This document shows, in pieces, positions 7,663 to 14,256 of a stretch of 23,899 nt of DNA; the stretch's first letter is position 1, and each line of letters begins with the position of its first letter. The notes under the pieces are model-generated. The model saw nothing but the letters and a program-made list of their open reading frames with translations. It made no database searches and was not told where the DNA came from. Location of the stretch: assembly GCA_049242865.1 (NCBI GenBank), contig JBMLOR010000180.1, positions 1-23,899 on the forward strand, written 5' to 3'. The position numbers and the translations under genes were made by a program. Origin of the DNA: CAIVPM01 sp049242865. Its GTDB lineage: Bacteria > Bacteroidota > Bacteroidia > Chitinophagales > Chitinophagaceae.

Positions 7663-8589
7663 ATGAAATTATCTAGCAAACATTTATTGGGCATCAAAAA
7701 CCTTACTCAGCACGATATTGAACTTATTTTACAAACAGCAACTCATTTTAAAGACGTTTTGCAACGACCTGTTAAAAAAGTACCATCTTTAAGAGATATT
7801 ACAATTGTAAATCTTTTTTACGAAAACAGCACCCGAACAAGAATTTCATTTGAGCTCGCCGAAAAAAGATTAAGTGCCGATACCATAAATTTTACAGTAA
7901 GTGGCAGTAGTGCAGCAAAAGGAGAAACACTTTTAGATACTGTAAATAATATTTTAAGTATGAAGGTGGATATGGTAGTTATGAGGCATTGGGCTAGTGG
8001 TGCTGCTCAATTTTTAAGTAATCATATACCTGCAGCAATTATAAATGCAGGTGATGGAACCAATGAACATCCTACACAAGCATTACTAGATGCATTTAGT
8101 ATGCAAGAAAAATTTGGGAATTTGCAAGGTTTAAATGTTGCTATAATTGGTGATATAATGCACAGTAGAGTTGCTTTGAGTAATATTTACTTGTTGCATA
8201 AAATGGGGGCTAAAATTAAAGTTTGTGGCCCGCCAACTTTAATACAAAAATATATTGAACAAGCTTTGCCTGTAACTGTGGAGCATAATATTGATAAAGC
8301 TTTAGCGTGGTGTGATGTTGCAAATGTTTTAAGAATACAGCTCGAGCGACAAAATGAGCCTTTATTTAGTAGCCTAAGAGAATACAATTTAATGTATGGT
8401 ATTACCAAAAAAAGATTAGCTGCGTTAAATAAAAAAATAACAATAATGCATCCAGGGCCAGTAAATAGAGGTGTAGAGCTTGATAGTGATGTGGCAGATG
8501 GGGAGCAAAGTATTATTTTAAATCAGGTAGAAAATGGAGTTGCAGTAAGAATGGCTATTTTGTATTTGCTTAGCCCAACAAGAGAGTAG
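7663..8589 (+). CDS. pyrB: Aspartate carbamoyltransferase catalytic subunit
   Basis: This enzyme condenses carbamoyl phosphate with aspartate to N-carbamoyl-aspartate, the committed step of pyrimidine synthesis, in the cytosol. The 308-residue length is typical. The carbamoyl-phosphate loop FYENSTRTRISFE (STRTR at 56-60), the mobile-loop lysine in SSAAKGET (K86), DGTNEHPTQALLD (HPTQ at 136-139), IGDIMHSRVALSN and MHPGPVNRGVE (from 262) are all present, so the active site looks complete. No regulatory-subunit gene (pyrI) is adjacent. CoaD follows on the same strand after 137 bases, probably with separate expression. Confidence 0.97.
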   Translation: MKLSSKHLLGIKNLTQHDIELILQTATHFKDVLQRPVKKVPSLRDITIVNLFYENSTRTRISFELAEKRLSADTINFTVSGSSAAKGETLLDTVNNILSMKVDMVVMRHWASGAAQFLSNHIPAAIINAGDGTNEHPTQALLDAFSMQEKFGNLQGLNVAIIGDIMHSRVALSNIYLLHKMGAKIKVCGPPTLIQKYIEQALPVTVEHNIDKALAWCDVANVLRIQLERQNEPLFSSLREYNLMYGITKKRLAALNKKITIMHPGPVNRGVELDSDVADGEQSIILNQVENGVAVRMAILYLLSPTRE

Positions 8590-8593
8590 TGGT

Positions 8594-8667
8594 ATTTAAT
8601 ATTTTTGATTGAAGATTTAATATTGATGATTTACTGATTGTTCGATTTGTTGATTTATTATTGAACA
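8594..8667. repeat. GATT-rich degenerate repeat between pyrB and coaD
   Basis: ATTTAATATT occurs twice, at 8594-8603 and 8615-8624, 21 bases apart. GATT recurs at 8607, 8614, 8628, 8636, 8644 and 8652, the last four at 8-base intervals. TGTTC (8639-8643) and GAACA (8663-8667) form a small inverted repeat. No gene is visible in this gap, and the function, if any, is unknown. Confidence 0.35.
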
Positions 8668-8726
8668 TTTAAAAAATCTTTCCAATTCTCATCTTTTGGG
8701 TGGGTTAGGAAAGGCTTTAATTACAT

Positions 8727-9194
8727 ATGCGTATTTGTTTATTTCCTGGAACTTTTGATCCTATAACTTTAGGACATACAGATATTATAAACAGAGCTTT
8801 GCCTTTGTTTGATAAAATTGTTGTAGGTATTGGCATAAATAGTGGTAAAAACCCAATGTTTAGTGCTACTCAACGAATGGCTTGGGTGAATGAAATTTAT
8901 AAGGATGAACCAAAAGTAAGTAGCCAAACTTACGAAGGCTTAACTATAAATTTTTGTAACCAAATTGGAGCAAAATTTATTTTGCGAGGTATTAGATATG
9001 TAAGTGATTTTGAATATGAAAAAACTATTGCAGATGCCAATAGAACATTAGACAGAAGTATAGAAACTATATTTCTTACAGGAGAACCAAAATTTACTTC
9101 TGTTGCAAGTACAATTGTAAGAGATATTTTAAAAAATAAAGGAAATGCAGCTCTGTTTTTACCCGATGTTGTAAGCAAATCGTTGGGCTTGTAG
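8727..9194 (+). CDS. coaD: Phosphopantetheine adenylyltransferase
   Basis: This cytosolic enzyme transfers AMP from ATP to 4'-phosphopantetheine, giving dephospho-CoA, the penultimate step of coenzyme A synthesis. The 155-residue length matches the family. The nucleotidyltransferase motif is FPGTFDPITLGHTDII (TLGH at 14-17). ILRGIRYVSDFEYEKTIADANR and the C-terminal SVASTIVRDILKNKG (the SSTxVR-type ATP-binding motif) are present. It is convergent with the AHSA1 gene, with only 12 bases between stops and no room for a terminator. An AGGAAAGG sequence lies 11-18 bases before the ATG, too far for a normal Shine-Dalgarno site. Confidence 0.97.
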   Translation: MRICLFPGTFDPITLGHTDIINRALPLFDKIVVGIGINSGKNPMFSATQRMAWVNEIYKDEPKVSSQTYEGLTINFCNQIGAKFILRGIRYVSDFEYEKTIADANRTLDRSIETIFLTGEPKFTSVASTIVRDILKNKGNAALFLPDVVSKSLGL

Positions 9195-9206
9195 TGTGTT
9201 GCCTTA

Positions 9207-9620
9207 CTAATTTTTTTCGGCGTAATTTTTAAAATTATTAAGTATTGCTTGCCAGCCAGCTTGTTGTAATTCTATAGGGTTTTCGGTTTCTGGGTCAAAG
9301 CTTATTACAACTTCTGTGGTATTATTTAATGGTAAAAATTTTATGTTAGCCAATCTTCCACCAAACTCCATTGTAAACGCTTTTTTAAATACAACTTCTG
9401 TGTAAATAGCTTCAAAATCAAAACCAAAGCTACCGTCTTTAGCTTCCATTCTTGCTTTATATGTTCCTCCAACTTTTAAATCGTTAGTTGCATTAGGGCA
9501 ATGCCACGATGCATCGGCAAAATTCCAATGTACAATATGCTTGGGGTTAGTATAATAGTCCCAAACTTTATTTACTTCTGCATTAACAATAGCACTAACC
9601 GTTATTTTGTGATTTGCCAT
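9207..9620 (-). CDS. AHSA1-type SRPBCC domain protein
   Basis: This 137-residue single-domain protein has the START/Bet v 1-like (SRPBCC) fold of the AHSA1 family. The N-terminal strand ITVSAIVNAEVNKVWDYYTNPKHIVHWN is diagnostic, followed by the WHCPNATNDLKVGGTYKARMEAKDG stretch and a final amphipathic helix (QAGWQAILNNFKNYAEK). Such proteins bind hydrophobic ligands or act in diverse roles, and the ligand here is unknown. It is the last gene of a probable minus-strand operon, 11 bases after the GT-C-like gene, although its function has no evident link to glycosyl transfer. Confidence 0.9.
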   Translation of the reverse strand: MANHKITVSAIVNAEVNKVWDYYTNPKHIVHWNFADASWHCPNATNDLKVGGTYKARMEAKDGSFGFDFEAIYTEVVFKKAFTMEFGGRLANIKFLPLNNTTEVVISFDPETENPIELQQAGWQAILNNFKNYAEKN

Positions 9621-9631
9621 TTAAAAAATAA

Positions 9632-11227
9632 TTAGCGTCCAATTTTTTCAAAAACAATGGCAGCAAAACTGTTGTCTTCTGCTCTAAATTGTTTTAATAA
9701 TTTATATTTTGCCAAGTTTTTTTCGAAATATCCAATTTCTACTTTGCCATATTTTGTGGCATAATGTGAATCCCAAATAATAATACTACCAATTGGGGCT
9801 TTATCTAAAGTGCTATCGCCTAGCATTCCAGTATTTCCATTTTTAAATTCCCAACTATTTTTATCGTAGAAATAATTAAAAAGGGCAAGGTTTTGGATAA
9901 TAGGTTTAGCGTCGAGTTTATTTTCTTGGAAGTATTCAACAATTTTCTTTTGTTCAAAATTTTCGTCACAACATAATTCTTTAGGTCGTATATAAATGAG
10001 TACTGTTAGTATACACAATAAAGCTATTAAACGATTTCTTAAAAGTGTATTTTGCACAAAAAGTAATAATCCTATCACAGCAAGGCAAAACAAAGCAGGC
10101 AGTCTATCTCTGTCAACATTTTCTTTATCCATCAAAATCCAGTTGTGCGAGTAGGTCATGTTGGCCATTACAAATCCTAAAAAAGGAATTAGTACAATGA
10201 GTAGTAGATATTTATTTTTTGTAACTGATATTTCGTTTAAAGCCAAAGATGCTAAAACTGCAACTAATGGAGAAATTACAAGCAAGTACCTCAAATTTCC
10301 TCCTGTACTTGTAAGTATTTCGTAGGCCTGTAAATTAAATAAAGAGTGTATAAAAACAAACCCAACTGTAGGCACAAGCAAAGCCCATTCTATTTTTTGT
10401 AATTGTTTAGTTATTGCCTGAGCTATGTAGGTTACAACAAGTGTTACAGCTACCACACTAAAAATTACACCACTCATCATTGGGTAATGATCAAAGCCTT
10501 GGCGTGGATAAGCTTTTTTGTATTCGGCAGCAGTTTTTTGGCTTTCGTGTAAGCTGTATAACATATCTCCTGTTACTTGCCATCCCCATATATTATATAA
10601 TAAAGGAAAAAGGCCTAAGGCAAAAAAAGCAATCCATTGCTTACGTTTAAGCAGTACAAAAGCAAAATATGGATATATAAAAACAAACTCTTGCCTAAGT
10701 AATAACACATACGATGCAAATATTGCAAACAAAATATACTTGTTGCTGTAATAAAAGTATAGGGCAATTGTAAGTAAAAAAGCTGTTGGAATTTCGCTGT
10801 AAAATTTAAACGACAACATAAACCACAATGTTTGTGTGGCTAATAAAATTATGGGCAAGGCTGATGATTTTCCAGTGATTTTTTGGTATAATTTGTAGGC
10901 AAAAAAACCAGTAAATGCCGAAAATAAACAGTTTGCAATTAGCACTCCTTGTTTTCCAAAAAGTACAATTGGAGCGTAAATAAGCTTCCAACCAGTTTTA
11001 GGCCAGTTGCCAAGAATACTGTTGGGATATTTCCAAAAGCCAAGTGCATTCATGTACTGTGCACCTTCTTCTCCTTGATAAAAAGAGGTGTAAAAAAAAG
11101 AAAATACATAACTAACAAGTGCCACGCCAAGCGTAATTAAAAGAGCTTGCAGGTTAGTTATTGACAAATCAACGGAGCTTGTTTTTTTAGAAGTTGGTAC
11201 ACTTGATGTTATATGTTGTTTACTCAT
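9632..11227 (-). CDS. Multi-spanning membrane protein, probable GT-C-fold glycosyltransferase
   Basis: This 531-residue protein has a short soluble N-terminus (about 25 residues), 10 or more hydrophobic segments, and a soluble tail of about 120 residues after the last segment. The first outward loop (about 45-85) holds SFYQGEEGAQYMN with acidic residues E53 and E54, where GT-C enzymes place their catalytic acid, then NWPKTGWKLIYAP. The later FYSEIPTAFLLTIALY and LLRQEFVFIYPYFAF also resemble ArnT/PMT-like enzymes. No named family can be fixed from motifs alone. It overlaps the GT2 gene upstream by 8 bases, suggesting that the GT2 enzyme makes the polyprenyl-phosphate sugar and this protein uses it across the membrane. 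That partnership is inference. Confidence 0.72.
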   Translation of the reverse strand: MSKQHITSSVPTSKKTSSVDLSITNLQALLITLGVALVSYVFSFFYTSFYQGEEGAQYMNALGFWKYPNSILGNWPKTGWKLIYAPIVLFGKQGVLIANCLFSAFTGFFAYKLYQKITGKSSALPIILLATQTLWFMLSFKFYSEIPTAFLLTIALYFYYSNKYILFAIFASYVLLLRQEFVFIYPYFAFVLLKRKQWIAFFALGLFPLLYNIWGWQVTGDMLYSLHESQKTAAEYKKAYPRQGFDHYPMMSGVIFSVVAVTLVVTYIAQAITKQLQKIEWALLVPTVGFVFIHSLFNLQAYEILTSTGGNLRYLLVISPLVAVLASLALNEISVTKNKYLLLIVLIPFLGFVMANMTYSHNWILMDKENVDRDRLPALFCLAVIGLLLFVQNTLLRNRLIALLCILTVLIYIRPKELCCDENFEQKKIVEYFQENKLDAKPIIQNLALFNYFYDKNSWEFKNGNTGMLGDSTLDKAPIGSIIIWDSHYATKYGKVEIGYFEKNLAKYKLLKQFRAEDNSFAAIVFEKIGR

Positions 11228-12191
11228 AATTTAAAATTTGTAATTTACCATCAACAATTTGATTGTTTATAATAAAAAGTGGACGTTGTTTTACCTGAAA
11301 AAATATTCTTAAAATGTATTCACCAATTAAACCTAAAAATAAAAATTGCAGCCCTGCAAACACCATTAAAAACAAGTATAGAGTTGTAAATCCTGGAGGA
11401 ACTGCACCTACAACAAATTTTTGATATAATAAGTAAATTGCGTAGCAGATGCTTACCAAAATTGTAAAGTAACCAGCCCTTTTCATCAGTTTAATGGGTG
11501 CTTCGCTAAAATTAAAAATCCCATTTTTAGCTAATTGCCACAATTGTTTAAAAGTGTATTTAGGGCTACCCATGGCACGCTCATCTCTTTCATATTCAAG
11601 ACCAACTTGTTTAAAGCCAACCCAAGTACGCATGCCACGTAAAAATCTACTTTCCTCGGGCATTTGCATCATTAAATTAGCTACACGCCTGCTTATCATA
11701 GAAAAATCACCACTATCTAATGGAATATCTGTAGTTGAAATTTGTTTTAAAATTCGATAAAAACTGCTGTAAGCAAAACGTTTTATAAACCCTTCTTTTC
11801 TTTTTTTACGAATAGCATATATTACATCATTGCCTTTTAATAGTAACTCATAAAATTTTGGCAATAATTCTGGAGGATCTTGTAAGTCGCCATCTATAAT
11901 AAAAAGTGCTTCTGTTCCTCTTGCTTTGGCAATACCAGCTGTTACTGCTACTTGGTGCCCAAAATTTTTGCTTAAAAAAACACAATTGTAATTAGTGTTG
12001 GCTAGGGCGTGTGTAGTCATTAATAATGCAGTATTGTCTTTACTGCCATCATCCACCAAAACTACTTCAATAGGCATTTTTAGCTGGGCTATAAGATTGT
12101 CTATTCGGCTCACAAGTAGTTCAAATCCTTCACTCTCGTTGTACAAAGGAGCTACAATAGAAATTTGATATGTAGAAGTTTGTGCTTGCAT
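11220..12191 (-). CDS. Polyprenyl-phosphate glycosyltransferase, GT2 family (GtrB/DPM1-like)
   Basis: This enzyme likely transfers a sugar from a nucleotide donor to polyprenyl phosphate on the inner membrane face. Its GT-A domain shows ISIVAPLYNESEGF (10 onward), VVLVDDGSKDN (about 43-53), FLSKNFGHQ, FIIDGDLQDPPELL with the DxD metal site (D100, D102), SGDFSMISRR and the ERAMGSPKYTF motif (204 onward). Two C-terminal membrane segments (about 240-259 and 268-295) match GtrB/DpmA-type enzymes. I chose the ATG at 12191 (323 residues). A GTG nine bases upstream is possible but overlaps a TAnnATTG-like box at 12200-12207. The gene overlaps the GT-C-like gene by 8 bases, so the two are translationally linked. 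Confidence 0.93.
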   Translation of the reverse strand: MQAQTSTYQISIVAPLYNESEGFELLVSRIDNLIAQLKMPIEVVLVDDGSKDNTALLMTTHALANTNYNCVFLSKNFGHQVAVTAGIAKARGTEALFIIDGDLQDPPELLPKFYELLLKGNDVIYAIRKKRKEGFIKRFAYSSFYRILKQISTTDIPLDSGDFSMISRRVANLMMQMPEESRFLRGMRTWVGFKQVGLEYERDERAMGSPKYTFKQLWQLAKNGIFNFSEAPIKLMKRAGYFTILVSICYAIYLLYQKFVVGAVPPGFTTLYLFLMVFAGLQFLFLGLIGEYILRIFFQVKQRPLFIINNQIVDGKLQILNYE

Positions 12192-12274
12192 ACAAGGCAC
12201 AATATTATTTCAATAAGTAATTCAAACTCCAACATACCAAAACTTTAGCTATCATTGCAACGAAAATTTACAAC

Positions 12275-13108
12275 GTGTTTAAGTTTATAACGCAAAGAAA
12301 TTTATTAGTAAATATGCTGGCAGGTGCTATTTTGCTAGCTGTAATTATTTTTTCTTTTTTTAGTTTATTATCTTGGTTTACTGGACACAACGACTATCAA
12401 AAAGTTCCAAACGTTGGCGGAAAAAGTTTTCAAGAAGCAAAAACACTTTTAGAAAGTAAAGGGTTTACTGTTGAAGTTACTGATAGTATTTTTGATATTA
12501 ATCTCCCTCGCCTAAGTATTACAAAACAAACGCCTGAAGCAGAATCTACCGTAAAAAACGGGCGTACAATTTATTTAACTATAAACCGTTTAACTGCTCC
12601 TTTGGTAGATATGCCAAACTTGGTTGGTTTTTCTATTAAAAGTGCAGAAATTTATTTAAAAGGTTTAGGTTTAACCATTGGTGATACTAGCTATAAGCCA
12701 GATGTGGCTAAAAACTCAATTATTACCCAGTTATTTATGGGCAAAGAAATAAAGCCTGGAACAAAAATTTCTGTAGGTAGTAGTATTGATTTAATTATTG
12801 GAAGTGGAATTGGTAATGAAGAAGCAGATATGCCAGATTTGGTAGGCCTTACTTATGCCGATGCTTTAAGTTTATTGGGTACAATGAATATAAGTGTAGG
12901 AGTACCAATTTTACTAGATAATCAAATAAAAGACACTGCACATGCTTTTGTAGCTAGGCAAGAGCCACCAGTTTTTACTGAAGTTGCACCAGGCCAAAAA
13001 ATTAAAAACAGGATAAGGCAAGGGCAAATTGTAGATGTATGGTTAAGTGTAACACAACCAGTAAAAGATACAACACAAGCTATTGATAACCCATATAATA
13101 ATTATTAA
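12275..13108 (+). CDS. PASTA domain membrane protein without kinase
   Basis: The protein has 277 residues. A short cytosolic start (MFKFITQRN) is followed by one membrane segment (about 14-36) and three extracytoplasmic PASTA repeats (about 42-107, 110-178 and 184-262). Each begins with a VPNVGG-, MPNLVG- or MPDLVG-like sequence. PASTA domains in other bacteria bind peptidoglycan fragments or beta-lactams and usually sit on Ser/Thr kinases or PBPs. Here there is no kinase or transpeptidase domain, a form common in Bacteroidota whose role is unknown. The start codon is GTG. I keep it because MFKFITxR directly before the membrane segment is, from memory, conserved in relatives. The rhodanese gene follows after 9 bases. 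Confidence 0.9.
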   Translation: MFKFITQRNLLVNMLAGAILLAVIIFSFFSLLSWFTGHNDYQKVPNVGGKSFQEAKTLLESKGFTVEVTDSIFDINLPRLSITKQTPEAESTVKNGRTIYLTINRLTAPLVDMPNLVGFSIKSAEIYLKGLGLTIGDTSYKPDVAKNSIITQLFMGKEIKPGTKISVGSSIDLIIGSGIGNEEADMPDLVGLTYADALSLLGTMNISVGVPILLDNQIKDTAHAFVARQEPPVFTEVAPGQKIKNRIRQGQIVDVWLSVTQPVKDTTQAIDNPYNNY

Positions 13109-13117
13109 ATTTAATAT

Positions 13118-13423
13118 ATGAATATTATTACAGTTCAAGAATTAAAAAGCAAGTTAGATGCTAACCCAAATGTTCATTTAATTGATGTGAGAGAACCTCA
13201 AGAAAATGCAGTTTTTAATATTGGTGGAATTTTGCTGCCTTTGGGTAAAATACAAACTATGCAAATAGATGATATTGAAGATTTAAGAACAGAAGAAGTT
13301 ATAGTGTACTGTAGAAGTGGCAATAGAAGTGGCCAAGCTTGTATGATTTTAGAACAATTAGGCTTTACCAACGTAAGCAACTTACAAGGTGGAATGCTAG
13401 AGTGGGAAGCAACCATTAAGTAA
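13118..13423 (+). CDS. Rhodanese-like sulfurtransferase domain protein
   Basis: This 101-residue single rhodanese domain has LIDVREPQENAVFNIGGILLPLG near the start and the active-site loop YCRSGNRSGQA, with C65 as the persulfide-carrying cysteine. The closing LGFTNVSNLQGGMLEWE is also typical. There is no signal peptide, so it is cytosolic. It is probably co-transcribed with the PASTA gene (9-base gap), and a strong terminator starts 20 bases after its stop. The sulfur acceptor is unknown. Confidence 0.95.
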   Translation: MNIITVQELKSKLDANPNVHLIDVREPQENAVFNIGGILLPLGKIQTMQIDDIEDLRTEEVIVYCRSGNRSGQACMILEQLGFTNVSNLQGGMLEWEATIK

Positions 13424-13442
13424 TTTTATAAATATTTTTTGC

Positions 13443-13472
13443 AAGAGGTTGATGTTTATCAGCCTCTTTTTT
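13443..13472 (+). terminator. Rho-independent terminator after the rhodanese gene
   Basis: An 11-bp stem (AAGAGGTTGAT at 13443-13453, ATCAGCCTCTT at 13458-13468) has one U-G wobble and a 4-base loop, and ends in a run of Ts through 13472. It overlaps the 5' end of the longest possible pdxJ reading frame and so argues for the shorter start. Confidence 0.9.
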
Positions 13473-13505
13473 ATTGTACATTCGCTATTTATAATTGAAA
13501 TAGGA

Positions 13506-14252
13506 ATGACAAAACTTAGTGTTAATATTAATAAACTTGCCACTTTAAGAAATGCAAGAGGAGGCAATAATCCAAACATTGTACAAGCAGCTATTGATGC
13601 TCAAAAATTTGGTGCCGATGGAATAACTGTTCATCCAAGACCTGATGAAAGACATATTAGATATGCCGATGTTTACGAACTTAAAAACATTATAACAACC
13701 GAATTTAATATTGAAGGAAATCCAACTGAGCAAAGTTTTGTTGACCTTGTTTTAAACACCAAGCCACACCAAGTAACACTTGTGCCAGATGCTATTGGAC
13801 AAATCACTAGTAATCATGGATGGAATACTATAGTACATCAAGATTATTTAAAATCGATAATTGCAGTTTTTAAAAATGCTGGAATTAGGGTTTCTATTTT
13901 TGTTGACCCTGATGTAGAAATGGTTAAAGCTGCAGCAACAACAGGAACTGATAGAATTGAGTTGTATACCGAAGCTTATGCTACTGAATTTGCAAAAGCA
14001 ATGCAGCAGCAAAACACAAGCTTGCCAAACGTTGCCATTTTAAATGATTATAAAAATGCTGCAACTGTTGCCAAAAATTTGGGCTTAGGCATAAATGCTG
14101 GCCACGATTTAGACCTTAATAACCTTAACACATTTATTAAATCAATTCCATTTGTAAATGAAGTTAGTATTGGTCATGCATTAATTTGTGATGCCATTTA
14201 TTTAGGATTTGAAAATACCATACAGCTTTATAAAAGGGCTTTGGTGGGGTAA
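13506..14252 (+). CDS. pdxJ: Pyridoxine 5'-phosphate synthase
   Basis: This enzyme condenses 1-deoxy-xylulose 5-phosphate with 3-amino-1-hydroxyacetone phosphate to pyridoxine 5'-phosphate, the last ring-forming step of DXP-dependent vitamin B6 synthesis. From the ATG at 13506 it has 248 residues, close to the usual 240-250, and starts MTKLSVNINKLATLRNARGG, matching the family's N-terminal strand and RNARG motif. Other motifs are DGITVHPRPDERHIR, VTLVPD, RVSIFVDPD, RIELYTE, LNAGHDL-like GINAGHDLDL, and EVSIGHALICDAIYLG. The frame extends back to a TTG at 13449, but that extension is hydrophobic and lies inside the preceding terminator. It is convergent with rodA, 4 bases between stops. Confidence 0.96.
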   Translation: MTKLSVNINKLATLRNARGGNNPNIVQAAIDAQKFGADGITVHPRPDERHIRYADVYELKNIITTEFNIEGNPTEQSFVDLVLNTKPHQVTLVPDAIGQITSNHGWNTIVHQDYLKSIIAVFKNAGIRVSIFVDPDVEMVKAAATTGTDRIELYTEAYATEFAKAMQQQNTSLPNVAILNDYKNAATVAKNLGLGINAGHDLDLNNLNTFIKSIPFVNEVSIGHALICDAIYLGFENTIQLYKRALVG

Positions 14253-14256
14253 GCAC

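Noticed and set aside
8930..9178. 82-codon ORF antisense to coaD
   Set aside because: It lies wholly within coaD, whose motifs are complete. The antisense product resembles nothing known to me.
11494..11760. 88-codon ORF antisense to the GT2 gene
   Set aside because: It is a mirror of a gene with intact GT2 motifs, and the translation looks like a shadow with no domain.
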